Source of the DNA: Peptococcaceae bacterium 1198_IL3148
GTDB lineage: Bacteria; Bacillota; Desulfotomaculia; Desulfotomaculales; Desulfohalotomaculaceae
Assembly (NCBI GenBank): GCA_036763105.1
Contig: JBAIYS010000006.1
Location: forward strand, 62,001 to 126,000
DNA length: 64,000 bases
Reading direction: 5' to 3'
The notes beneath the pieces were generated by a model. The model searched no databases. It was not told the origin of the DNA and worked only from the letters and a program-made list of their open reading frames with translations. Both the position numbers and the translations under genes were made by a program. Positions 42,041 through 50,144 of the stretch are shown here, piece by piece; position 1 is the first letter of the stretch; the number at the start of each line of letters is the position of its first letter.

Positions 42041-42264
42041 TTAAAAAAGCTGGGGTTTTGCACCGTTCGCTAAGCTATTTCTTCGCAGGCCAAAACTTAG
42101 CGCTCAGTCTGCTGGCTCCGGCGGGTTCCCGGCAAGTTCGTCGTCCATAACTCAGTTGCCGGCCGCGCACGTCCTATGCGCGGCCCGCCTCCGCCAGCAG
42201 CCTTTGCTTAGTTTGGCACTGCTCATCCATACGCCGCTCACTATGCAAAACCCCAGCTTTTTAA
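42041..42264. repeat. 224-base element with long terminal inverted repeats
   Basis: The ends AAAAAGCTGGGGTTTTGCA (42044-42062) and its complement (42244-42262) match perfectly; one further A is present on the left. Inside, CTGCTGGC pairs with GCCAGCAG and GGCGGG with CCCGCC, separated by a symmetrical three-base loop, and CCGGCAA pairs with TTGCCGG. A nine-pair hairpin lies at the centre. Such nested pairing suits a miniature mobile element or a structured RNA. No transposase, coding frame or clear target duplication is seen. Confidence 0.75.
42161..42185 (+). repeat. structured repeat family B, copy 2
   Basis: GGCCGCGCA, loop CGTCCTA, TGCGCGGCC: a perfect nine-pair hairpin inside the 224-base element. 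Compared with copy 1 the stem differs at two pairs, and both strands have changed to keep pairing; the loop is identical. The following CGCCTCCGCCA is also shared. Confidence 0.78.
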
Positions 42265-42378
42265 GTCACTTATACCCGTTCTGACTTAAAGCATCAATCT
42301 GTGTTTCAGGGTATAATTACGTTCTTTCAAAAAATTATATGGTGCAGTTTGTTGGCGCAGCACGCTACCTATAAAATA

Positions 42379-42413
42379 CGTCAGAGGTGCATCAAAAATT
42401 AGCACCTCTGACG
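42379..42413 (-). terminator. terminator after deoB
   Basis: CGTCAGAGGTGC and GCACCTCTGACG form a 12-pair stem around an 11-base loop, followed on the minus strand by TATTTTAT. Confidence 0.88.
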
Positions 42414-42445
42414 CATTAACAGAACCTGTCTAAAAACAATTGAGT

Positions 42446-43627
42446 TTATTTTAATATATCTTTTGCAAAGCTGGTGCCCACATTAAAGGGGATGCCAAAA
42501 ATATCCGCTATGGTGGCCGCCACATCGGCAAAGGTCTGACGAACCCCGAGATTGATTCCGGGCTTTACTTTAGAACCATAAACTAACAGCGGTACATATT
42601 CCCGGGAATGGTCTGTGCTAGGGGTTGTGGGGTCACAACCGTGATCAGCGGTAATAATTAAAATGTCCTCATCCTTGAGGGCAGAAATTAATTCCGGTAG
42701 CCGACCGTCAAACTCTTCTAAAGCTCTGGCATAACCTTGGGGATCATTGCGATGGCCATAGGTTTGGTCATATTCTACCAAATTGGTAAAAATTAGCCCT
42801 CGGCTATCACTGCCCAGATAGGCTAAGGTTTGGTCGACACCATCCATGTTGGTCTTGGTGCGAGTGACATCGGTCACGCCCCGGCCAGCAAATATATCTG
42901 CAATTTTACCCACAGCCATTACCGCCAAATTGTTTTCAACAAGTAAATCCAGCACAGTGGTTTTAACTGGCAACAGCGAGTAATCATGGCGGTTGGTGGT
43001 TCGTGTAAAACTTCCTGGCTCTCCAATAAAGGGCCGAGCAATCACTCTACCCACCGCCAGTTGCCCGGTAAGCATCTCCCTGGCAATTTCACAAAAGCGA
43101 TATAACTCCTCAACAGATATAACCTCTTCATGGGCGGCAATTTGAAAAACGCTGTCCGCCGAAGTGTAGACAATTGGTTTACCGGTGCGCACATGTTCCG
43201 CACCTAATTCTTCGATTATAGCTGTCCCCGAGGCCGCTTTATTGCCTAAAACCTCTCGACCAATTCTTTTTTCAAACTGCTCTATAAACTCCTGTGGAAA
43301 GCCGTTGGGGAATACCGGAAATGGGTTGTCCAATATAATTCCAGCCAACTCCCAATGACCGGTGGTGGTATCTTTTCCGGCTGATTGCTCTTGCATTTTG
43401 CCATAACATCCAGTGGCATTTTCCACTGCGGGCACACCTTCAATGGGTGCAATATTGCCCAACCCCAACTGGGCTAAGTTGGGTAAGTTTAGCCCTCCCA
43501 CTGCCCAGGCAGTATTACACAAAGTATTGCTACCCTGATCACCGTATTGGGCGGCATCCGGCAGTTCACCAATGCCAACACTGTCCAACACGATAATGGT
43601 AATGCGATTAATATCATAATTAGCCAT
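42446..43627 (-). CDS. deoB: phosphopentomutase
   Basis: A 393-residue manganese-dependent member of the alkaline phosphatase superfamily that interconverts ribose-1- and ribose-5-phosphate for nucleoside salvage. Family blocks are [75 protein letters not shown] and [28 protein letters not shown], which hold the metal-site residues. The ATG follows AAGGAGAGTATTTAA. It is 14 bases downstream of xerD. The xerD-deoB-dacF-spoIIA order is familiar from Clostridia. Confidence 0.96.
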   Translation of the reverse strand: MANYDINRITIIVLDSVGIGELPDAAQYGDQGSNTLCNTAWAVGGLNLPNLAQLGLGNIAPIEGVPAVENATGCYGKMQEQSAGKDTTTGHWELAGIILDNPFPVFPNGFPQEFIEQFEKRIGREVLGNKAASGTAIIEELGAEHVRTGKPIVYTSADSVFQIAAHEEVISVEELYRFCEIAREMLTGQLAVGRVIARPFIGEPGSFTRTTNRHDYSLLPVKTTVLDLLVENNLAVMAVGKIADIFAGRGVTDVTRTKTNMDGVDQTLAYLGSDSRGLIFTNLVEYDQTYGHRNDPQGYARALEEFDGRLPELISALKDEDILIITADHGCDPTTPSTDHSREYVPLLVYGSKVKPGINLGVRQTFADVAATIADIFGIPFNVGTSFAKDILK

Positions 43628-43640
43628 TTAAATACTCTCC

Positions 43641-44531
43641 TTAAGCCCTTGGATGCGTTTGTGAATATATTTCTTTTATTCTGCTTTTGGTCAAATGAGT
43701 ATAAATTTGGGTTGTGGTAATATCAGCATGTCCTAACATTTCTTGCACCGAACGCAAATCGGCGCCATTTTCCAACAAATGGGTGGCAAAGGAATGGCGT
43801 AAGGTATGGGGGGTGATCACTTTGCCGATTTTTCCCTTGCGGGCATATTTTTTAATAATCTTCCAAAATCCTTGGCGCGTTAAGCGTTTGCCATGCTGGT
43901 TGACAAAGAGCGCTTGCTCATCTTTTTTACCCTTGGTTAGTTTTACCCTGGCAACTGCTACATATTCTTTTACATATTTGCCGGCGATTGATCCAAGGGG
44001 GACAATCCTTTCTTTAGACCCTTTACCAAAACAGCGGATGTAACTTACTTCCAGATTAACATGTTCAATATCCAATGAAACCAACTCTGATACTCTGATA
44101 CCAGTGGCATAAAGCAACTCTAACATCGCTTTATCTCTAAGACCTGCGGGAGTATCCACCTGGGGCTGGTTGAGAAGCTTTTCTACCTCTTGAAAAGTTA
44201 GCACTTGAGGTAAACGTTGGGTTAGTTTTGGCGATTCTAAATCAGCTGCTGGGTCAGTGTCAATCAATCCTTCGCTGAGCATAAATCGGTAGAGGGTTTT
44301 TAAAGCAGCTAATCTTCGGGATATGGTGGCCGGCGCCCTACCGGCCTTTTGTAACTGCATTAAGTAGCTGATAATATTGTTTTTGGATGAATCCACCAAT
44401 TTATTTATTCCCTGTTGTTTCAAAAAATTAACGTATTGATTAATATCTATTTTATACGAAGACAACGTGTTTTGAGAAAGCCCTCTTTCTACAGCAAGGT
44501 AGTGAAAAAAATCTGTAACTATTCTCTCCAC
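43641..44531 (-). CDS. xerD: site-specific tyrosine recombinase XerD
   Basis: A 296-residue recombinase that resolves chromosome dimers. The N-terminal SAM-like core-binding domain covers residues 1-90 (DFFHYLAVERGLSQNTLSSYKIDINQYVNFL). The catalytic domain has R in ELLYATGIRVSELVSL, a lysine strand in CFGKGSKERIVPL, HXXR in TPHTLRHSFATHLLENGADL, and the tyrosine in LGHADITTTQIYTHL. A GTG at 44531 is the start, with AGGGGGTG upstream. All catalytic residues are present, and the gene is in the conserved position before deoB, so it is the chromosomal enzyme and not an integrase. Confidence 0.94.
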   Translation of the reverse strand: MERIVTDFFHYLAVERGLSQNTLSSYKIDINQYVNFLKQQGINKLVDSSKNNIISYLMQLQKAGRAPATISRRLAALKTLYRFMLSEGLIDTDPAADLESPKLTQRLPQVLTFQEVEKLLNQPQVDTPAGLRDKAMLELLYATGIRVSELVSLDIEHVNLEVSYIRCFGKGSKERIVPLGSIAGKYVKEYVAVARVKLTKGKKDEQALFVNQHGKRLTRQGFWKIIKKYARKGKIGKVITPHTLRHSFATHLLENGADLRSVQEMLGHADITTTQIYTHLTKSRIKEIYSQTHPRA

Positions 44532-44554
44532 CCCTACACCCCCTAAAAACCAAA

Positions 44555-44579
44555 AAGTAGTCTTACAGCTAGACTACTT
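44555..44579 (-). terminator. hairpin after the spoIIM-linked small gene
   Basis: AAGTAGTCT and AGACTACTT form a nine-pair stem with a seven-base loop, followed on the minus strand by TTTGGTTTTTAG, upstream of xerD. Confidence 0.75.
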
Positions 44580-44616
44580 CCACAAAAATTTCACAAATCC
44601 TCTGTCAATTTCATGT

Positions 44617-44889
44617 TTATTCCCCCCGATGATAATTTTTTAGTTTGTTAAGTAAACCATTAAACCAATCACCGGCACGCTTTTCTGCCTCTTGATGATC
44701 ACCATAGACAGATATATTATTTAACTCCACCCTCACCGCGTCCCCTTGGGGAGGCTTATCTTCCATATCAATGGATTTTACCGTTTCCCACAGTTGCACC
44801 ACCAAGATGATCAAAATGGCTAAAACAAATAACATCCTCAGCAACTGCATCATTTTATCCTTAATTTTTTGCATCACAACGATAAACAC
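44617..44889 (-). CDS. small membrane-anchored protein of unknown function
   Basis: A 90-residue protein. The GTG at 44889 lies seven bases after GGAGGG. One membrane segment covers about residues 14-32 (LLRMLFVLAILIILVVQLW), followed by a polar, probably extracytoplasmic, domain of some 55 residues. I do not recognise the family. It lies 23 bases after spoIIM and before xerD; a sporulation link is suggested only by position. Confidence 0.6.
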   Translation of the reverse strand: MFIVVMQKIKDKMMQLLRMLFVLAILIILVVQLWETVKSIDMEDKPPQGDAVRVELNNISVYGDHQEAEKRAGDWFNGLLNKLKNYHRGE

Positions 44890-44912
44890 TTGTTATCCCT
44901 CCACACCAGCCA

Positions 44913-45542
44913 TTAACCACCAAACATAGCAGCGGTACTTTTTATTAAGTATGGGGTTAAATATGTTTCCACAAAACTAGCCCCCACCGCTACGGCACAT
45001 ACAGCTAACAGTATCAAATTATAACCGATAAAACTGGGCCAGATTGCCAACTTAGAGTTGAAAAACCTTTTTACCAATAGCACCGAAAATGAAAGTGATG
45101 CCACTGTAGCTATCAATAAAGCGGGAACATAGAAAAAATTGTGAGGCAAAATAGATACCAATGCCAGTATTACACCCTGCCAAGCCTTTTGTTTGGTGAG
45201 AAACCCGATGGCAAATCCAATGGCAAACCCTCTAACAAACAGTAACAGCAAAATCATCGGTATACCGATAACCGTTAACCCCAGCAGATAGATGACTACG
45301 ATCACACTCAAATTATTAATGGTACTGGACTTTACTGCCTGCTGGGCGTCGATGCTCAAACCACCAGCTTGTTCGATAAACATATTCAAATATTCATTTA
45401 ACTCCCCCGCCTGATCTGCCTTTAAATAATCCAATGCCAACACACCCAGAACACAACCAAAGCCATAGGTAACTACTACAATTAGTAAATAAATCCAGTT
45501 GGCACGCAGTGAGGCTAAGCATATTTTACTAAGTCTAGACAT
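44913..45542 (-). CDS. spoIIM: stage II sporulation protein M
   Basis: A 209-residue membrane protein with five predicted spans. It begins NWIYLLIVVVTYGFGCVLGVLAL and contains LLFVRGFAIGFAIGFLTKQKAWQGVILALVSILPHNFFYVPALL, the conserved SpoIIM block. With SpoIID and the SpoIIPs at the left of the window it forms the DMP engulfment complex. The ATG at 45542 has its GGGGG site inside the 3' arm of a strong hairpin, so its translation may be sensitive to upstream transcription. All three DMP partners except SpoIID appear in this window. Confidence 0.9.
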   Translation of the reverse strand: MSRLSKICLASLRANWIYLLIVVVTYGFGCVLGVLALDYLKADQAGELNEYLNMFIEQAGGLSIDAQQAVKSSTINNLSVIVVIYLLGLTVIGIPMILLLLFVRGFAIGFAIGFLTKQKAWQGVILALVSILPHNFFYVPALLIATVASLSFSVLLVKRFFNSKLAIWPSFIGYNLILLAVCAVAVGASFVETYLTPYLIKSTAAMFGG

Positions 45543-45545
45543 TAT

Positions 45546-45596
45546 AACGCCCCCTGTGCATAAACCTGTCCATACATGTTATGCGCAGGGGGCGTT
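45546..45596 (-). promoter_or_regulatory. strong hairpin carrying the spoIIM ribosome site
   Basis: 45546-45563 pairs with 45579-45596 at 17 of 18 positions around a 15-base loop. On the minus strand the 3' arm contains CAGGGGGCGTT, then ATAATG of spoIIM. It could be a terminator of the upstream gene on the minus strand, though the T run is short, or a structure limiting spoIIM translation. Confidence 0.55.
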
Positions 45597-45601
45597 TTGT
45601 A

Positions 45602-46261
45602 TTACCAGGTGGTAATAATTTGCTTAATTATATATTCTGCCGCCAAAATATCCTCAAGGGAGTTGGCAGATGCTGCCACCACAGCAATACCAGTTTTTAG
45701 TTGTCTAGCGGTGGCCACCGCCCGTTCTACACCGGCATTGGCCGGTGCAACGCCTTTTTTCTGCATGGTGCGGGCCACAGTGGCGGTTAGTACCGCCGGT
45801 GCCCCAGCGGTTACTGCCGCATCAAAGGCTACACCGCCGGTGCCAGTGGCAGCCACCACAATGCGGCCCCTTAGGTCGGTTAATTTTGCTGTTTCAGAGC
45901 CAATATTGGGCAATACTGCACCCACCCGGGAACCGGACTTTTCTATCCCCTTGATTAATTGGGAAACACTGCTTAACCTTTCGGCATCGGAACCCACCCG
46001 CGGTTCGGCAATGACCACAATATCTGTTTGTTCGGCAACAGCCTTATTACCGGCTATAATGCCAATCTGTTCGGGGTTGGTGGCCACCGGACAGCGGGCG
46101 TTATCCGGTGCAGCACCAAATATCGCCAGCGCCCCGGCATCTAAAGCAGCCTCACAGGTGGTGGACATATCAATCAGATCTACCACCACCACTACCTGCC
46201 CGTTCTTGGCAGCCGCCGCCGCACCACTGGCGTTAACGGTCAACATGACAGTGGGAAGCAT
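45602..46261 (-). CDS. hypothetical protein with weak ComB-like features
   Basis: A 219-residue alanine- and valine-rich soluble protein. VVVVVDLIDMSTTCEAALDAGALAIFGAAPD near the start and VVAATGTGGVAFDAAVTAGAPAVLTATVARTM later resemble the layout of 2-phosphosulfolactate phosphatases (ComB), which have VIDVLRATTT and a GTNG-type loop, but the similarity is partial. The ATG follows TTGGAGGAATTTAT. It is upstream of spoIIM and separated from it by the strong hairpin. The family remains uncertain. Confidence 0.5.
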   Translation of the reverse strand: MLPTVMLTVNASGAAAAAKNGQVVVVVDLIDMSTTCEAALDAGALAIFGAAPDNARCPVATNPEQIGIIAGNKAVAEQTDIVVIAEPRVGSDAERLSSVSQLIKGIEKSGSRVGAVLPNIGSETAKLTDLRGRIVVAATGTGGVAFDAAVTAGAPAVLTATVARTMQKKGVAPANAGVERAVATARQLKTGIAVVAASANSLEDILAAEYIIKQIITTW

Positions 46262-46348
46262 ATAAATTCCTCCAACAGTTAATCATAACTTTTAATGTTC
46301 CATCATATATTGAAACACTTAATAAAATAACGTTAGGGGGATAATTCT

Positions 46349-46486
46349 TTGGGAATCACAGATGTTTATATTAATAAAAACAGTATTTTTATCTTTGGCA
46401 GAGTAAAGGACTTACGCCAAATCCTTGCTGAATACAGCAAAGAGTATAAAACAGTAACTGAGTTAATCCATGCCAAATTAAACTAA
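46349..46486 (+). CDS. small hypothetical protein
   Basis: A 45-residue frame from the TTG at 46349, eight bases after AGGGGG. The peptide (GITDVYINKNSIFIFGRVKD, LRQILAEYSKEYKTV) looks like a folded beta-alpha unit with no membrane segment. It is divergent from the ComB-like gene and ends just before the DUF3866 stop on the other strand. I find no known family. The ribosome site and codon content make it plausible, but the small size keeps confidence low. Confidence 0.45.
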   Translation: MGITDVYINKNSIFIFGRVKDLRQILAEYSKEYKTVTELIHAKLN

Positions 46487-46510
46487 TTGCCCCCGTAAAT
46501 TCATTGGTGC

Positions 46511-47587
46511 TCAATCAAATAACTTAGCGCTATAGATACCGGCAGCGCCAGCAGCCAGGAAAAACTCCCGATCCTGTTCCACCGTTCGACCCATGGTGGT
46601 TACTTTAATGCCGGCGTCACTCAATGCTTGCAGCGCTGAATCAGCATCAACCTGTACAATTTGATGTTTATTGCTAATACCACTGTCCCGCAACTGATTA
46701 GCCACCAATTGATTTTTAGACTGTTCCATCAAGGGAATGGTTACGGTACACTGGGCCAAAGCCACGTCACCTAGAGCTGTCCTGGTATGATGACTTAAAC
46801 CCCGATGGCGCTCCCGGGGGTCGGCAAAACTAATTCTCGGTACCGCCACCGCTCGACCTTTCAGTGTATGCACAGCGTTAACCACCTGCCCCTGTTCCAA
46901 TCCAGTGTAGCCATATTTGGAACCTGTGCCAACAATGCCAGGACCCATGGCCACCACTGCTATATCAGCTTTAGCCACCGCCCGGGCCGCTATCAGGCCA
47001 CTATAAATATTTACCGCCTCATAGTCGCCCCCAAAGGCATGACCACAGGTGATGGTGCTGTGGATCATGTTTTTTCCCTTTAATAGCTTGACCATTCTGC
47101 TAAAGGCCATCGGCAGGGCCGCTCCATCGGTCATCACATAGGCAACCTTTAGTTTGCCATAACTCTGTCGGTGAATGGCGGCAGCCACCGCCGGCAACAT
47201 ACTGTGCAACGTAGCCACCACCACCGGCATACCGGCCAGTGATGTGGTCCGGCCCATGATGTCTGCGTAGGGACTGTCATCTTCTTCAACAGACAACACC
47301 TTGACCTGACTAGGGGTATAGCGCAGTTTCATAATATGACCAGCTTCGGCTGGATCAACACTGTGGTTATTTATGTTAGCAATGACAAAATGGTTGCCGC
47401 CGGTACCTAATTTTTTATGGACAGCGGTGGTGTTTAAAATCACCTGATCACCAACCTGTACCGACCCGGTTAACTGCGTGTAATTTACCGCCCTTTGCTC
47501 AAGTCCCTCCACTGCAACCATTAGGTCAACCACATCAGCGTGCTGGGTTAGTATTTTCGTTACCCTGCCCTGCCTGATACGAATCAA
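46511..47587 (-). CDS. DUF3866 family protein
   Basis: About 358 residues. The TTG at 47587 follows GGAG by eight bases; a GTG three codons upstream is too close to the site. The N-terminal part is beta-rich (LTGSVQVGDQVILNTTAVHKKLGTGGNHFVIANI). A longer alpha/beta part has AYVMTDGAALPMAFSRMVKLLK, TCGHAFGGDYEAVNIYSGL and IAVVAMGPGIVGTGSKYGYTGLEQGQ. This matches DUF3866, whose function is unknown. It lies between the small gene and an M20 peptidase, all in the minus-strand run. Confidence 0.75.
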   Translation of the reverse strand: MIRIRQGRVTKILTQHADVVDLMVAVEGLEQRAVNYTQLTGSVQVGDQVILNTTAVHKKLGTGGNHFVIANINNHSVDPAEAGHIMKLRYTPSQVKVLSVEEDDSPYADIMGRTTSLAGMPVVVATLHSMLPAVAAAIHRQSYGKLKVAYVMTDGAALPMAFSRMVKLLKGKNMIHSTITCGHAFGGDYEAVNIYSGLIAARAVAKADIAVVAMGPGIVGTGSKYGYTGLEQGQVVNAVHTLKGRAVAVPRISFADPRERHRGLSHHTRTALGDVALAQCTVTIPLMEQSKNQLVANQLRDSGISNKHQIVQVDADSALQALSDAGIKVTTMGRTVEQDREFFLAAGAAGIYSAKLFD

Positions 47588-47604
47588 TAATATCACTCCA
47601 ATAT

Positions 47605-48720
47605 TTACTTGTTGGTTTCTTTAACTATCTCCACCACAAATTTCGCCACCTGACACATATCCGCTATTTTAATATTTTCATCGGTGGTATGCACTTTGTT
47701 CATGCCAATGGCGATATTAGCACAGCAAATACCGCGACCATTAAAGACGTTGGCATCACTGCCACCGCCGGTACTACCCAACACCGGTTGCAAACCAAGA
47801 TTTTTCGCAGCAGCAACAGCGTGTTGTACAACTTGGTCCCCTTGGCTTAGGTTAATGACATCATATTCCTTTTCCACGTCAATGATTATTTCAGCCTTGG
47901 CTGCATCGGCCTCCTGTTGTAGCAAATCACACATGTGTTTAGTTTGGGCAGCTAATTTTTCAGGATTGAGACTACGGGCTTCGCCAGAAATATATACATT
48001 GTCCGGCACTATGTTGGTGGCTTTGCCCCCTTGGATAATGCCAATGTTGGCAGTGGTCTCTTCATCTATTCTGCCCAGGTTCATTTTGGCAAGGGCTTTG
48101 GCCGCCACTTGAATGGCACTAATCCCTTTCTCCGGAGACATTCCGGCATGGGCAGCTTTTCCCTTGATGGTGGCACTGATGGCATTTGATGTCGGTGCAG
48201 TTATAATCAGTTTTCCCGGGGCACCATCACTATCCAGTACATAACCCATTTTAGACTTCACCTTGCTATAGTCCAATGCCTTAGCACCTCTGAGACCGCC
48301 TTCCTCCCAAATTGTAAAGATTACTTCCAGGCCACCATGTCTAACGTTGTTTTCTTTAATGCACCTAACGGCCTCCAGTATTACCGCAACTCCAGCTTTG
48401 TCATCTCCTCCCAGCACGGTGTCTCCTGCAGAGGATATCACCCCGTCATTGATTACAGGTTTAACACCTATCCCCGGTTCCACCGTGTCCATGTGGGCAC
48501 TTAACATTAACATCAGACCGGCTCCGTCCCCGGGTAGGGTGGCGATGATGTTACCGGCCGTTGCCCCCACCTGACCACCGGCATTATCTTCGTAAACTTC
48601 GAATCCTAAATCAGTTAACTTTTGCTTAAGCACATCGGCAATTGCTCTTTCCTGGCCTGACGGGCTATCAATCTGTATCAATTCTAGGAATTCTTCCACC
48701 AACCGCTCGCGGTTAACCAT
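47605..48720 (-). CDS. M20-family metallopeptidase (peptidase T-like)
   Basis: A 371-residue zinc peptidase. Metal-site blocks are LMLMLSAHMDTVEPG, VLGGDDKAGVAVILEA, EVIFTIWEEGGLRGAKAL and a C-terminal HTTDENIKIADM. The dimerisation domain lies at about residues 175-290. It is closest to tripeptidase T and related M20 enzymes, so a cytosolic aminopeptidase is likely. The ATG at 48720 has AGGTGATTTAG upstream. It ends 17 bases before the DUF3866 start. The exact substrate cannot be assigned. Confidence 0.88.
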   Translation of the reverse strand: MVNRERLVEEFLELIQIDSPSGQERAIADVLKQKLTDLGFEVYEDNAGGQVGATAGNIIATLPGDGAGLMLMLSAHMDTVEPGIGVKPVINDGVISSAGDTVLGGDDKAGVAVILEAVRCIKENNVRHGGLEVIFTIWEEGGLRGAKALDYSKVKSKMGYVLDSDGAPGKLIITAPTSNAISATIKGKAAHAGMSPEKGISAIQVAAKALAKMNLGRIDEETTANIGIIQGGKATNIVPDNVYISGEARSLNPEKLAAQTKHMCDLLQQEADAAKAEIIIDVEKEYDVINLSQGDQVVQHAVAAAKNLGLQPVLGSTGGGSDANVFNGRGICCANIAIGMNKVHTTDENIKIADMCQVAKFVVEIVKETNK

Positions 48721-48803
48721 CTAAATCACCTCATTTAATAATCAAACTCCACAGAAAAATGTTAGCACTTATTTATAATTGTGTCCACATTTTGCTAGAC
48801 ATA

Positions 48804-48837
48804 ACAATACGGGGGCGATAAATCACCCCCGCATTGT
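48804..48837 (-). terminator. terminator after korC
   Basis: AACAATACGGGGG and CCCCCGCATTGTT pair with one mismatch around an eight-base loop, just after the korC stop. The T tract on the minus strand is short. Confidence 0.65.
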
Positions 48838-48845
48838 TACTATTT

Positions 48846-49394
48846 TTAAACTGTATACTCCGTTGCCAATTTAGCCCCCCGCTCCAACGCCTCGCGGTTT
48901 GCCGGAATTAGATTATGTCTTCTGGGCGGCAGCACTTTTTTCAAGGATTCAACCACCGAGTCGATGGTCACTATACCAGTTAATTGAATTAACGCCCCTA
49001 AAATCACGTTGTTCGCCACTTTAAGGTTGCCAATTTCTTCAGCAATTTTATTGGCAGGAATTTTCATTACTAAAACATCTTGGCGTTTGACATCAAAATC
49101 CACCAGCGATGAGTTAATTAAAATTCTGCCATTGGACACCACCTGGTTTTCAAACTTTTCTAAAGAAGGTCGGTTCATTACAATTAATGTGGATGGTTCC
49201 GTTACCAGTGGTGAACTAATGGGCTGGTCAGATATGGTAACTGCACAGTTTGCTGTACCGCCACGCATTTCCGGACCATAGGATGGATACCAGGCCACAT
49301 GCTTATCTTCGGTCATACCGGCTTGGGCCAGAAGTTGGCCGGTGGATAAAACCCCCTGTCCACCAAAACCCGCTATTAATACTTCTTCTAACAT
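48846..49394 (-). CDS. korC: 2-oxoacid:ferredoxin oxidoreductase, gamma subunit
   Basis: A 182-residue gamma subunit. It begins EEVLIAGFGGQGVLSTGQLLAQAGM with VAWYPSYGPEMRGGTANCAVTISD, the family core, and ends with VLPPRRHNLIPANREAL. With KorA, B and D it oxidises a 2-oxoacid such as 2-oxoglutarate or a branched-chain 2-oxoacid to acyl-CoA, reducing ferredoxin. It is one base after korB and last in a korDABC operon with an intrinsic hairpin following. Confidence 0.94.
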   Translation of the reverse strand: MLEEVLIAGFGGQGVLSTGQLLAQAGMTEDKHVAWYPSYGPEMRGGTANCAVTISDQPISSPLVTEPSTLIVMNRPSLEKFENQVVSNGRILINSSLVDFDVKRQDVLVMKIPANKIAEEIGNLKVANNVILGALIQLTGIVTIDSVVESLKKVLPPRRHNLIPANREALERGAKLATEYTV

Positions 49395-50144
49395 TTAATC
49401 CACCTCCGCTGGTGATTTAAATACACCCAGTGGATAGTAAGGAATCATATTTTCTTCCAACCACTTCAGTGCTTCATTGGGGCTTAGTCCCCAGTTAGTT
49501 GGGCAAGAGGATAACACTTCCACAATGGCAAATCCCAAACCATTAATTTGGGCCATAAAGGCCTCTTTGATGGCCTTTTTAGCTTTGTTTACATGGATGG
49601 CATTGTGTACTGACACCCGGGCCACATATACAGCACCATCCATTGTGGCCAGCAGTTCGGACATTCTAATGGGAAACCCGTTTAGCTCTTGGTTACGTCC
49701 CTGGGGTGTGGTGGTGGTTTTTTGACCCAGCAGTGTGGTGGGGGCCATTTGCCCCCCGGTCATGCCATATACTGCATTGTTGACAAAGATGGTGGTGAAT
49801 TTTTCCGACCTGGCGGCCGCATGCACTATCTCAGCGGTTCCAATGGAAGCCAGATCTCCGTCACCTTGATAGGTAAACACAATTCGGTCTGGCAACGAAC
49901 GTTTTATGCCCGTTGCCACCGCTGGCGCCCGACCATGGGCGGCCTCAAACATATCCAGATTAAAATAGTCATAGGCAAAGACAGCACAACCAACCGGAGC
50001 CACACCAACAGTATTGTCAGCAATACCCAGCTCATCAATCACTTCTGCCACCAAGCGGTGAATAATGCCGTGGGTGCATCCCGGACAGTAGTGAAATGGC
50101 TTGTCAGTAAGCACTGATGTTTTTTTAAATACTTCTTTAATCAT
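49395..50144 (-). CDS. korB: 2-oxoacid:ferredoxin oxidoreductase, thiamine pyrophosphate subunit (beta)
   Basis: A 249-residue TPP-binding subunit. [24 protein letters not shown] at the start and the TPP loop [22 protein letters not shown] followed by [25 protein letters not shown] are diagnostic. The CPGC motif is the family iron-sulfur-side segment. The ATG at 50144 overlaps the korA end by one base. Substrate specificity between 2-oxoglutarate and branched-chain acids cannot be decided from the sequence. Confidence 0.94.
   Translation of the reverse strand: MIKEVFKKTSVLTDKPFHYCPGCTHGIIHRLVAEVIDELGIADNTVGVAPVGCAVFAYDYFNLDMFEAAHGRAPAVATGIKRSLPDRIVFTYQGDGDLASIGTAEIVHAAARSEKFTTIFVNNAVYGMTGGQMAPTTLLGQKTTTTPQGRNQELNGFPIRMSELLATMDGAVYVARVSVHNAIHVNKAKKAIKEAFMAQINGLGFAIVEVLSSCPTNWGLSPNEALKWLEENMIPYYPLGVFKSPAEVD

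Larger units (their letters stand above)
41722..42445. other. 724-base intergenic region filled with structured repeats
   Basis: No open frame here has a ribosome site or recognisable product. The region holds repeat family A copy 3, a 224-base element with inverted ends containing family B copy 2, and the deoB terminator. The stretches 41722-41905 and 41981-42040 are AT-rich with no other feature that I can identify. Confidence 0.6.

Noticed and set aside
40306-42264. CRISPR array
   Set aside because: Repeats are few, unevenly spaced and in both orientations, with no spacers of even size and no cas genes.
43641-44531. Integrase of a mobile element
   Set aside because: The protein is XerD by size, motifs and its conserved position before deoB; no attachment sites or other mobile genes adjoin.
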